This document shows positions 1 through 11,237 of a stretch of DNA of 64,000 bases, piece after piece. This stretch comes from Clitopilus passeckerianus. Its lineage: Eukaryota; Basidiomycota; Agaricomycetes; Agaricales; Entolomataceae. Numbering within the stretch: the stretch's first letter is position 1; the number at the start of each line of letters is the position of its first letter. The position numbers and the translations under genes were made by a program. Below the pieces are notes generated by a model. It made no database searches, was not told where the DNA came from, and worked only from the letters and a program-made list of their open reading frames with translations. The DNA lies in assembly GCA_944990035.1 (NCBI GenBank), contig CALYLX010000065.1, positions 124,001 through 188,000 on the forward strand, given 5' to 3'.

Positions 1-1749
1 GCAGTCTAACTATGGCTGTGGGTGTGGAGCGATGTAGCTGAGTTTAAAACGATATACTGTATATAGTATATCAATATACTCTATATGGCAATTCTGATAT
101 ACTGTTTTTGGACGCGTTGGGAGCGCGTTTGGATTCGACACGTTCTGGTGAGCTTCTAGGCAAAGTTTAAGTAGTATAAGTGTACATATCATATAGATAC
201 ACTGGAGTAGGCGCGCGAAGCGCGTTTTAGAAAATACTAAACCTGTTATTGGCTGAAAATCAGGCTTAATGGTGCGTTCATGGCCATATTCAGACCAAAA
301 GCAGGGATTTTTGGCCGTTTCCGAAAGTTCGGGACCAGGAGAACGGTGTGAAAGGTGGATAAAGACGACGTACTGCTAACCCAAAAGTGTTGAGCTCCGG
401 AATGTGCTCGTTGTGTCCAAAATGAGCACTTTTGATGCGGGTGCAGCTCGAGGAAGAGGTCTCTCGGAACTATGAATTCGTTTGCCACAGCCTTGAAACT
501 CAAGGAGCCAATGGGTTTGACTACTCGTATGCTGGGAACACTACCGAAGTAGCATTAATCCTGTTTGTTCCCGTAGAATTCGGCATTTCCCTTGTAGTTC
601 CTGCCCACAATTGTGCATTCTGTGAAGTAGCTGATGGCCTGGTATATTCCCGTAATGAAGTTCGAGCAACGGAGAACTCATCGAAGGCATCCTGCAACTC
701 TAAAGGCTCTTCGTTTTTGTGCAGTTTGATGAATTAGAATCTCCCCTGTATTTACTGGGCAATCTAGAACCTTGCAGACGGAAATTGGCCTCGTTGACCA
801 TGTTAGCTCACTTTTCACTCTCACACTGTCTATATTTACGCAAAACCTGGACAGAAAGTCGCTAAAAGGCGCACGGAATGCCTGACTGGCAACCCGCCGT
901 TCACACATACTCTCGATAATGCTCCTTGATTTCAGTAGTGGACCCTTGATCTGCACCGGCCTGAGAGTATTTCTACGAAATTTCAAGCTTTGAGTGGCCT
1001 TCCGCATATCCTTTCTCTTCCTCTCTTTTCTCCTCTTAATTAATTAATTAATTTTTCTCTTTTCATCCAGAGGCCCACATGTATAGTCAGAGAGCCGCAA
1101 ATGCATCAAATCCGACTGCCTTGGCTGCTGCGTGTCCCATGTGAGTGCATGGTTTTGGGCACGTCGTCACCTATGAGTATCAACGTCAAAGGTTCTTGAT
1201 TGCCTGGCTCATTCCGGTGTTCAACGCCCACAGTGGAGCTCTTTATGGGTTGTCAAGTGACCTGATGACTCAAACTCGTCTCATAAAATAGCCGCTAAGC
1301 TACTCGGTCAGGGTTCTATCGGCCAGACCAGCATCCGTGGGCCCTGAATCGACGTCAAGGTCATGTTCGATCCGAAGTCCCGAACACACGCCTCCCTTGG
1401 TCGTCCAGCTCACATTCTTGTAGCATCCACCAATGGACGCCCTCCGACAACGAGATCATGGCCACCTTGTGATTTCCGCCAGTGGAGCTGACAGATCAGA
1501 TGACTGAAAAGAACAATGGCCATTCCTCGGGCAAATGTGAGGCGCCTCGAACACTTGACGACAATCTGCTCACAAAGTCATATGGGTATACGTTCCCGAA
1601 CCTATTGGAGATGTGCTCTGATCTTCCAGGAACCACAAGAGCTTGCGGACGACATAACTACTCTGACAAACGGGAGGAGTCCTTCCGTTCCGTACCCCAC
1701 TGCTCCTTCCCATTCTCGTCTTTGACTAGCCACGGACGCCGTTGGCGGG
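1..1749. other. Intergenic stretch upstream of the first P450
   Basis: No convincing gene. The first 100 bases are AT-rich with repeated short atatactg/tatatagtat words that form weak inverted repeats. Around 210-225 there is a small GC-rich palindromic element (gcgcgcgaagcgcg). A simple ttaa repeat runs at about 1037-1054. Open frames on both strands at 430-1010 show no family resemblance and no neighbouring exons. The last few hundred bases presumably hold the P450 promoter, but I see no clear TATA box. Confidence 0.5.
1037..1054. repeat. Short TTAA tandem repeat
   Basis: About four and a half copies of the tetranucleotide ttaa lie between two pyrimidine-rich tracts. It is a simple microsatellite in non-coding DNA with no evident function. 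Confidence 0.7.
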
Positions 1750-3882
1750 ATGCAGTCCACAGGCAAGCTATTGTTCGGCGCAGGTGCCTTGCTTGTTTGG
1801 GTGTACCTCAGGCGAAGGCGGGGAAGGAAACATCTCCCTTTGCCACCCAGTCCCCCAAAGGATCCGTTGATTGGACATGTCAGGTCCATTCCTGTCAAGG
1901 ACCAAGATATCTACTTCTATGAACTAGGACAGAAATATGGTGCGGCCTGGTTACTCCAGTATTCGATGGCCGTTAACAGCTCCGTGTACACTAGGTGGAA
2001 TCGTTCATTTGGATGTTCTTGGACAGGACTTGATCCTCCTGAATAAGTCGAAACCAGCGACTGACCTTCTCGAAAAAAGGGGCGCGATCTTCAGCGGGAG
2101 AGTGTACAGTCCAATGGCAGATATGTACGTTGTATCCTCGCAATTCTCTTACTCTTGAGCATATGTCTTCAATAGCCTCGGAATATCACGCTTCTTGGTG
2201 TTTATGAACTACGGAGAAGAATGGAGGGTGCATCGTCGAATTGCCCAGAGGTATCTAACGAAGGAAAAGGTTCAAGCCGCTTATAATCAAGAGTTATGGC
2301 AAACGGCCGCGAAGTCGATGGTGATCAATCTCTTAAAGAAATCAGATCAGTGGCAGGATTGTTTCATCCAGTGAGTATCTGAAGAGACTGCATCACAATT
2401 TCATCTAACTCCTACATTACTTTAGCTACGCTACCTCCTTCATTATTGAATATGCCTATGGACATCGGATCACTGACGAAGGGGACTACTATGTCGAACT
2501 CGCCACGAATTTCTGCAAAGAGGTCATGCCCCTTGTCCGACCTCCTAGCGGTGCCCTAGTTGATATATTTCCCTTCGGTAAGTAGTATTCCGGAAACCTA
2601 GTCATACCAACTAATATGTTATTTATAGCCAAATACCTTCCCTCGTGGATTCCAGGAAATGAGATGGTAGGGTTGGCCCGGAAAGCTAACAAGCACGTCG
2701 TCGCGTTCGAAGACTATCCCATTCGAGAAACGGCCGATCGCATTGTCAGCGGTCTCCCCCTAGCAAGATTGTATTTTCACTGACTCCTTTTACAGGCCCA
2801 AGGGACGGCCACGCCATCCTTCCTCGTAACACATTTAGAGGCTCTACAAGCTGGCACTATTGAGAAAGGGATTACGCTTGAAGATGTCAAGTCCCTCGCA
2901 GCCGTCCTCTTTACAGGCGGCGCGGACACGGTGGGTGTCGTGACTGTAACCCAGCTGATTTTTCGGTGCTGACGACCCCTGTAGACGTCCTCAACCCTAT
3001 CTGTTTTCTTGGCGGCAATGGTTTTGCACCCGGAGTATCAGGCCAAGGCTCAAGAGGAGATCGAACGCGTTATTGGCTCCGACCGGCTTCCCGATTTCTC
3101 GGATCGAGTCTCTCTACCTCTTGTGGAATGCATAATGCAAGAAACGCTTAGGTGCGCATCCCAAGCCTATATCTGCTAATGACAACACCTAATACTGTCG
3201 GTACTGCAGGTGGCAGCCCGCCGTGGCATTTGGTTGGTGATTTCTTTTCCAGGGAAGATTGATTTTATTGACACTCCCATTCGCAGGAGTTCCGCATGTC
3301 TCTGCCGAAGAAGATATCTACGACGGAATGTACATCCCAAAAAATTCGCTCGTGATACCATTTCTTCGGTAAATGCCTTTCCAACGAGCAGGTCGATTTT
3401 GCTGACCATACACAGTGGAATGGCCTACGATCACGAAGTCTACCAAAACCCGACCAAATTTGACCCAGAAAGATTCCTGAGTGCACCGCAAGGACGGAAT
3501 GAGCCATTCTTTGAAGGGGCATTTGGCTTCGGCAGACGGTTTGTTGCACCGTTGCACTTGAATTTCATGATACTGAGATATCTCCAGGGTTTGTGTCGGC
3601 CGCCATCTTGCAGAAGACGTGGTTTGGATTGCTATTGCAACTGCGCTTGCCTCTTTGACCATCTTAAGACCAGTCGGCGAAGACGGCAAAGAGTATCTGC
3701 CCAACATTGAGTTTGACCAAGGACCGACATGGTAAGATATGTTCTCGTCCGAGCTTCCCAAGTGCCATGCTCACTCATCATGTTCAAGTCATACATACCC
3801 ATTCAAATGCCGTATTGAACCTCGCAATAGAAATATGGAGGAATTGATCTCCCACCTAAATCCTGATCTCGGGTTAATGTAA
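1750..3882 (+). CDS. Cytochrome P450 monooxygenase
   Basis: A membrane-anchored microsomal P450, heme-thiolate monooxygenase; substrate unknown. Twelve exons read through without interruption. The N-terminus has a hydrophobic anchor followed by basic residues and a proline hinge (LPLPPSPPKDPLIG). Then come the C-helix WRVHRR, the I-helix GGADTT, the K-helix ETLRW, the DPERF motif and the heme loop FGFGRRVCVGRHLA with the ligand cysteine followed by Val instead of the usual Pro. The overall pattern (DVLGQDLILLNKSKPATDLL, PSWIPG) resembles basidiomycete P450s of the CYP64/O-methylsterigmatocystin-oxidoreductase type; I cannot assign a CYP family. It faces a related P450 on the other strand, and several introns sit at matching positions in the two genes, for example inside FGFGR|R and before the Trp after ETLR. 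I chose the start because it opens directly into the anchor. Secondary metabolism or xenobiotic oxidation is inference. Confidence 0.88.
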
Positions 3883-4035
3883 TCTCCCTTGATTTACCTG
3901 GATACTTCGAATACCTAGGGACTCTGATTATGCGTACTAGCCATGAATGAAAATTAATGACATATGAGTATTTGAATCAACTGTTGTAAAACAATGGCAT
4001 GAAAGTATTGAACGGAGCGGCATAGGGAATCAAGG

Positions 4036-6123
4036 TTACAGAGTCGTCTGCCTCTTTCGAGGGAGAATGCGACATGGGAACCACTCTGGCGTGCTGTATC
4101 GCAGATATAAGAATGAAATGGCTAGCTGACAAGGCAACTAAAACATACCAGGTCACAGTTTCCCTACTGAAAACAACCTTAGGAACAAACTCGTTGCCCA
4201 GTTCATCAACCGGTCGACGGATTTCGAGGCTAGCCAATATAGTCGCCATTGCAATCCACAAGCTTTCTTTGGCTAAGTGAACTCCTGGGCATGCACTGTC
4301 GGTACCCAGGTCGGTAGTTGTATCAGAAAAGAGTGTTTTGCGATCTAACAAAGCCGAAGCTACCGTACCGACGCCCAAAGCCAAAGGCTTCTGAGAAGTA
4401 GGGTTCGCCCCTACCTTCTGGAGCTTGTAGATATCGGGTCGGGTTGAAAGTTTGGGGGTCATGATAGACTTCTGGATCCAAAGACATCGCTCTGACGAAC
4501 CAAGGAATATGTCAGCTATAGGCAATCAATGTAACTTCCACCCATACCTAATGTTTGTAACTAGCGTACTGCCTTCTGGTATGAACATGCCTTGATAAAT
4601 GAGATCTTCGGTAGCGCAGTGGGGTAGACCTGAATGCACGGTGTTAATGATCTTTCGTTGAACTGAAACGATGCACTCATTTACCCAGTGGAACCGCCGG
4701 AGACCACCTGTGCACTTCGAAATCAACAAGGCCGTCGCGATTGGGCAAGAGTAACTGACCTCAGAACTTCTTCCACGAGGCATTTAACATACTTCAAATT
4801 CTCCTTATCATCAAACTCTGGCCATCGAGCCGGTCCAATAGCCCTATCGATCTCTTCCTGTGCTTTGCGCTGGCAGTCTGGAAATAAACCCATCGCGGCG
4901 ACAAAAGTGCAGAGCGTCGCAGACATCTATGCCGCAGTCAGTAGGTCATAGAATCCTCTGATAAGGTACTGACCGAGACTGGGCCGGTGGCGTGAATGCC
5001 CGTAAGCAGTTGCTTGAAGTCATCTAAACGCATGTCGTTCTCTTCTTCGTGCCCGCCACGGAGGTGGTTCATCAACAAGCATGGCCGGGAGAATCCCTGT
5101 TGCTTCAGAGCAATCATCAACGCCGGATGGTAGGTGAGCCGTGCAACATACCGTGTGCTTGGCAGCGTTCCGGATGGGATAATTTTGAATTTACTGGACG
5201 AGAGGCCGGGCCGAGTCGGCTCGTTTTGCCCAGTAAGCTCCTGGAAACCAGGCTGGGAAATGCTGGACTGCATTGTTCGATGATTAAGAGAAATTTTGAG
5301 AAAGGCAAAATCGTAAAAATACGCACGCAACGGCAGAACGTAAGTGCTGGCCATCCCGAAGAAGTTGTTCAAAACAGGAAGGATAACCCTGCGCCCTTCA
5401 AGAGCAAGCCAATAGTACTCGTCGTCGTCGGAAGTGACTTGTTGGCCATACGTGATATCGATAATGACGACGGCGGCATATCTTGAGGGAGAATATTCTA
5501 AGGCCAAAACCTGAATATCAATATGAAGTAATCATCCCAGGTGTCAACGTTCTGAATGAGATCCTGGGTCAGTTTTCGTGCTTCTGAGACCCAGAATGAC
5601 CGGTAGTACTTGATCCCGTCATTGGAAAAGAATCGTTGTACAGTTCTACGATGAACCGGAAACCTTTCATCCTTGAAGTCAAGGAAGCCCAGGGCATTTT
5701 CTACACCCAGGCTACGAGTTTCCTTAGTAGATCCAACGACACAAACGGAAGTTAGTCTCACAAAGAGAGGAGAAGAAAGCGGGGTCGACCACTGGATGAC
5801 TGGCTCTTCTTTCAAACAAGTCGACCGCCGGCTTGCGCTGGTTCAAAATAACGAAATGCTTGCCCAGGACTTCCAAATGTACCACCGGGCCTGTGATCGT
5901 TGATAAGTCTCGGTACGTTCTGAGAAGCCCATTACATACCATATCTCTGACCCAACTGGGAGAAGACACCGACGGGATCTCTCAATGGCATGTCTCGAGC
6001 ATTTCCGACAATCGGATCTCCTATGGGTCCCGGAGGGTAAGGAGGGCCTCTTCTCGGCCAGTACTTGACTAAGAGGAACGCAATCGTGAGGGGTATAGGA
6101 AGCCAGCATAGTTCCTTAGGCAT
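4036..6123 (-). pseudogene. Cytochrome P450, decayed copy with in-frame stop
   Basis: A paralogue of the P450 at 1750-3882, in the opposite orientation (tail to tail). The start (MPKELCWLPIP), anchor and hinge RRGPPYPPGPIGDPI are present, as are PAWFPGA, EEVLRW and the heme loop FGFGRRACPGVHLA with a canonical Cys-Pro-Gly. In the exon after the PAWFPG segment, however, a TAA codon at 5191-5193 (minus strand) interrupts the frame. The residues on both sides align without gaps to the intact paralogue (NYPIR against DYPIR), and no splice choice I tried removes the stop. Other key sites are altered too. The I-helix reads HATGPVSMSATL where the paralogue has GGADTTSSTL, so the acid-alcohol pair is lost; the C-helix Trp is Phe (FPVHRR); and the PERF motif is PTRY. 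Together these suggest relaxed constraint and a recent pseudogene. A sequencing error at the stop is possible but would not explain the motif losses. Confidence 0.75.
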
Positions 6124-7105
6124 GGCCGCGCTCGGAGGATATGGGCCCGAGTAAGGCTGAAAGTTGTTTATATAGTACAGAGCCCCAGGGACCACTCAGG
6201 CAGCTAGAATGCCTTAATAAATAGTATGAGATTTACAATCTCCGCCGGAGGCAATGAACGAAAGACTGACATACCAAGAATAGCCTATGCCTGCTTTGGA
6301 GTGGACAGGCGAAATGGTGCTTTAGGGCAACCGAGAAACATGTTGTCTTGAGCAGGAAATCCCTCTCAGAATCCTCACCAGCTTTATCTGCTACCAAGAA
6401 ACTGTAAGGCCCATGAGATGCAGTGACATTCAGCCGGCAGAAACAACGAGCAAGACCTGTGCGTAAAGCTTGAATCAAGTTGGCGCGAATCATCTCAACC
6501 AAACGTAATCACGAACTCGAACTACACAATTTTGTGCCCTCGATGGCATTCAGTCTACTCAAGTGTACGGGAGAGCGCTGGAATAGCGCATCAGCGACTC
6601 TTGAGTAAACGTTCTACCCAACCAAGTTCGACGCCTTGCTGAGTAGGTTTAGCGGGCAGACTTTGACGTAGACAGGGCTCAGGCTGCATGCTGGCACTTG
6701 CCCTTTATGGAAATTTATCAGCTACGCCTCTACCTACGCAGAGTTCAAAACGGGAACTGCTCAGGCGTGCTGTCGATATAACGGATTAATGGCAAAAGGG
6801 CATTTAGCATTTAGATGAAATTTGGACGCAAGGTACAAACCAAAGGCAAAATCGCCGAAATCGCTGGAATGTTTGACAGGGATCGCAGATCTCCGTGATT
6901 GCCTTCCATTACAGGCAAGTTTGCGGAGGCTCGGTATTCCGAATCATTTTGACCAGGAGTCGTTGGCCTGCACACCAAATAAACCCGATGTGGCCTCAAT
7001 TCTGACGCGGACGCGTTGACGGTGACTTTGCTGTTGCAGCCATAAGATACGGGATCTTTCTCTCATCTTCCCGAACTTAGACCCCGTAACTCTGGTACTA
7101 CGACT
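6124..7105. other. Divergent intergenic region between P450 copy and CSN1
   Basis: No supported gene. A minus open frame at 6233-6502 has no recognisable features. The right end is the CSN1 promoter and carries a consensus MluI cell-cycle box, described separately. Confidence 0.5.
7011..7016. promoter_or_regulatory. MCB-like ACGCGT box upstream of CSN1
   Basis: An exact ACGCGT palindrome, the core site of the MBF (Mbp1/Swi6-type) G1/S factor, lies 90 bp upstream of the CSN1 start and is preceded by a near copy (gacgcgg). A six-base match can occur by chance, so function is inference. Confidence 0.35.
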
Positions 7106-8969
7106 ATGATGGACATAGATGATGAAGTTCAGCCATCTGGCAGCAATTATCCCTCGACAAGTTCATCTCGACCTGGAACCTTCGCGCCTGTTGATGAAGA
7201 CCACCCATTCGATCTAGAGGGCTATATCTCTAACTACACCGGTAATACTATTCATTTCAGCATAGTATACTATGGCTCACCCAAGCTTCTATAAAGGCCG
7301 CACTGCTATCGATCGACTGGCCCATATCATCACAACATCTCCGTCAATTGCCCCTGAAGCCTTTCAACTTGCTGTCCAACACATCCACCAATCTCGCGAT
7401 CCAGCCTTGTACCAAAACATCCTTTCTGTCTACGAGCAGGTAGCGTCGAGCTCGGACTTGCCTGTACCCCTCCCAACCCCACAGGAGTTGGCCCAGTTGG
7501 ACGTAAAATGGGCGGATGAGACGATAGCGAAGAATCAGGCGGAGAAAACAAAACTGGAAGTCGAGCTGAAGACATATACCAACAACATGATAAAAGAAAG
7601 CATTCGGGCAAGTGGCACTTTTCTTGTCATTCGTGGTGTTCTGACGCCGGCCGATAACCTAGATGGCCCATCGTGACCTGGGAGAGTTCTATCGCTCAAC
7701 GAGCGAATATACGAGTGCTCTCAAGCACCTTACCAAGTCCAGAGAGTTCTGCGCAACGAGTCAACACGTTCTTGATATGTGTCTATCTGTACTTGAGGTT
7801 GGTTTACTTTCAATCATTCACAAGTACAACCTAACCCTAAACTGCCTGTAGCTTCTGCTAGAACAGAAGAATTACGCCCACCTCCCCACATACGTCTTCA
7901 AAGCTGAGTCTGCCTTGGATGCTCTTGCGAACACTGCCACTGGGAACAACGATCCTACGGCTCCGTCAGGAGCTGCCTCTTCGTCAAAGAAGAAGATCAG
8001 TGCTGAACGAGAAGCCGTGCAAACGAAGCTTGATCTCGCGACTGCTCTATCGCACCTCGCCACGAACAATTACGAACGGGCAGCTTACCATTTCCTGAGA
8101 TTGGGCCCTCCGAGCCAGCTCGGGGATTGGCTAGGAAAGGTCCGTTCTCAATCTTCTACATCTCATTCTTGACTCTAATCGGGGTTTGTAGGTGGTTACA
8201 CCCTCCGACATTGCGATATACGGGACCCTATGCGCACTTTCAAGCTTCACTCGTTCCCAGCTGAAAGCCCAGCTGATTGACAATATCACCTTTTCGACAT
8301 ATATCGAGCAAGAACCCTACATTCGGGAGCTCATCACCGCATACATGAGCAGTAACTTCAAGACCGTGCTCGAGCTTCTCTCGAAGTACTCGGTGAGTTC
8401 CTCGAATCCAAATCTTTTCTTGGCTGACCGTATTCCTCATTAGACCCGACACGCGATCGACATTCACCTCTGTAGCCACGTTTCTGAGCTTACGACTCAG
8501 ATCAGGAACTGGGCTGTTGTTCTCTACTTCCAGCCTTTCGCTACAATCAAGTTGGATCGCATGAGTAAAGCGTTTGGGTGGAGCGTGGAGGAGGTGGAAG
8601 CCAATGTCGTGCAATTGATCCAGGGAGGAAAGATTCAAGGCCGAGTGGACAGCCAGAACAAGGTATGACAAGAATTCACTGGATGGGACCAATTTAACCC
8701 TGATCTTCGTTCATTAGATTCTATACGCCAAGAAGACAGACTATCGTGGAGAGCTGTTCGCCCGTGCTATCGAAGTTGGTGCCCAGATGCAATCGGCCAA
8801 CAGGAAATTGCTGCTGAGAATGAAACTGTGAGTGGTTTCTGCTTCAGCTTATTGGATAGGCGCTGAGATTTCGGCTTTCAGACAACAAGCAGACCTCATT
8901 GTCAAGCTTCCCAAGGGTGCCCAGCAACAACAGCCAGCTGCTCAGGAAGGTCCTGCTCGCGATGGATAA
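7106..8969 (+). CDS. csn1: COP9 signalosome complex subunit 1
   Basis: Subunit of the COP9 signalosome, the eight-protein complex that removes NEDD8 from cullins and so tunes cullin-RING ubiquitin ligases in nucleus and cytoplasm. Eight exons give 495 residues in one continuous frame. Hallmarks are the N-terminal [19 protein letters not shown], the Rpn7/PSMD6-type helical repeats ([20 protein letters not shown]), and a C-terminal PCI domain ([19 protein letters not shown]). The second intron (7608-7662) begins with GC instead of GT (CGG|gcaagt); using it joins IKESIR to MAHRDLG exactly as the family requires. The first intron ends in an AAG acceptor at 7296. Two ATGs lie one codon apart at 7106 and 7109; either could be used. 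Three F-box genes in the window are potential clients of the pathway, but that is only thematic. The length matches other CSN1 proteins. Confidence 0.93.
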
Positions 8970-9303
8970 AGCTTTTCATGAATATACTCTCCTTCCGACG
9001 ACTGTCCCGCCTTTCCCATTGTTTGTAGCATACCAAATTAAATGTGTATTTTCCAATCCTGTTCCGGAACTTGAACTATATGGCTTCTGTTAAATGTATT
9101 GAACGTGTCAATGGGTGCGTTATCTACCGAGGCGGCGGGTGAAAGTAAACCAGCTCATGAGTCATTCCAACGACAGGGACGGGCCAGATGATCACAATCT
9201 TTGAATACCCCGCGTTCCGCTCTTCCGTCCTACCTTCATATAAAGGTTGAACGTTCATCATGGCCACGATAGTTACCAATTCTGCCGCTTTTCGTCTCAA
9301 TAA

Positions 9304-10817
9304 ATGGCTGAGGAAAACGTCAAGGATGTCCTGCTCGTTGGTTTAGGAGCTGTTGGCGCGCTTTGTGAGTATGATACGTATCTTGGATGCTCAGTCCATG
9401 CTGATACGATTTTGAACTGCAGACGCGGTAGTTCTGCAGCGGAGTGGTCTTGTTCGACTTACAGTCGTGGCCAGAAGCAATTATGCTGCCGTCAAAGGTG
9501 TGTTTGCCACCGACCGAACGTGTCGTAAAGTATTGACGTGGTCCATGCAGACCATGGGCTGGATATCGAAAGTTACAAGTATGGCAGCATCAAAGGCTGG
9601 AGACCAGATCGATGTAAGCATTCAACCTGCTTTATCCACATCTGGCCTCTGATTAACCTGGGCTTTAGTGGTGCAAACGGTCGCTGAAGCCGCTGATCGG
9701 GCGTATTCCTACGTCTTCCTCGTCACCAAAGCAGTCCCAGACTGGAATCCAAACTCCAAGATTCTGTCCCCGTTGCTCTCCTCAAGCTATGCGGACAAAT
9801 ATCCGCAGCCGACATATGTTCTGCTCCAAAATAGGCTCAATGGTGAACTCGACCTGTACCACGCTATCAAGGCTCTTGGGAAGGGTGAACCTAAAATTCT
9901 CAGTGCTGCTGTCTATGTCGGCGTCAACCAGACGGCACCCAATGTGGTTGTGCATGATTATTTTGTGAGCTATGCTTCAGTGTTACTCTGTTCATTGCTA
10001 ATGCCGTTTCAGGATCAAGTTGTGCTGGGCGCTTACCGGTTCAACGACTTCACCACGACCACAAACTCGCCCCAGGAACAGGCTCTCCTAGAGGATGTCG
10101 TGAATATCCTAGTGAAAGGGGGCAGTGATACGAGCCTCGTTGCCGAAGTCCAGCGAACTAAGTTCCTCAAGAACCTGCGCAACATTGTATACTCTTCCTC
10201 TGCGTCGTTGACAAGGTAAATCATTTGTGTCACCAGAAGGAAGATTTGCTCACGCTTTTTCAGATATTCGATCTCAGCGTATCTTCGCCAGGCTCCTACC
10301 GACCCTACCGTACAATATTCACCGTATATTTGCCCAGCGACCGCAGAGGCCATCGAGAAATATACCATCCAGACAATCAGGGCCACTCTTGAGGAATGCC
10401 TTCTGTTAGGTACGAGTCGTATACCCCTTTCAAGGTTCGCGCTGAGGGATAAAACCACCCTCTACAGCTCGTGCTCTTGGCTACCCGGACTCGGATGATG
10501 GGGTTCCAACCTCTTGCGTGGATCTCATCATGGACTCAACCAAGAAAAACTACGGCCAACCCACTTGTATCCATAAACCCAGTATGCAGATAGACATGGA
10601 GAAAGATCAGCCCATGGAGGTCGAAGTGATACTTGGGGAAGTGGTCAGAATGGCCCAAGCCCGTGGCGTTTCTCTCCCTGTGCGTACATCTTCTGTCTTT
10701 TTTGAGATGCTCGAGCTAATACGTCTGCCCCACATGCAGCGGGTGGAAATGCTTTACGCGTTGTTACTTGTGGTCCAAAACCAGATTTTTCGGAAATTAG
10801 AGGAGGCTAAGAACTAG
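9304..10817 (+). CDS. Ketopantoate reductase family protein, copy 1
   Basis: Belongs to the ApbA/PanE 2-dehydropantoate 2-reductase superfamily, NADPH-dependent reductases whose classic member makes pantoate for pantothenate and coenzyme A. The Rossmann motif GLGAVGAL is near the start and the conserved lysine is in VTKAVPD. The C-terminal helical domain has KFLKNLRNI and KPSMQIDMEKDQPMEVE, where the glutamate pairs with the substrate carboxylate in PanE. Eight exons join in frame. The next gene is a tandem paralogue with all seven introns at matching positions. Many fungal relatives are not the true pantothenate enzyme, so the exact substrate is unknown. I see no broken motif. The start sits a few codons before the Rossmann strand, as expected for this cytosolic family. 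Confidence 0.85.
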
Positions 10818-11237
10818 CGATACCTACAATTATCGACCTGCTCAAGCGGTCTGCAATAGAAACGATTGCTAGCTGCGCCAGAATTCGTCATCTCTGCGAC
10901 GATGTAAGATATCTTTCGTCGCTCACCATGCCGGTTTTCGAGCTCAGCAGGGACATCAGTACTCAGTACTGAGTCTCTCCCAGAGAAAAGAGGGTTACGG
11001 AACGAATGGAACACCGTTCAATCATGTCTGCAAGGATGTTTATAGCCTTTCGGTAGAATGCGTTCTTCCCTATTCCATTAGAGAGACTTCAGTCGTTGAG
11101 ATGTCGACATTCGGCTCTTTGGCTCTATGTCATCTGACTGAAGATAAGGAGGTCTTCGACCTGCGCCGGACCGGATTAACCCATCACATTTTGTCTGTTG
11201 TCTCTTTGCTTCCATCTTCAAGTTCTTATCTGCTGAC
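10818..11237. other. Spacer between the tandem reductase genes
   Basis: About 420 bases with no supported gene, presumably the 3' end of copy 1 plus the promoter of copy 2. No TATA box or obvious repeat was seen. Confidence 0.45.

Noticed and set aside
432..1007. Open frames on both strands in the first kilobase
   Set aside because: Neither resembles a protein family and they overlap on opposite strands, as expected by chance.
1..6123. Biosynthetic gene cluster around the P450s
   Set aside because: No synthase, terpene cyclase, NRPS-like or methyltransferase gene lies nearby in the window; the P450s are next to housekeeping CSN1.
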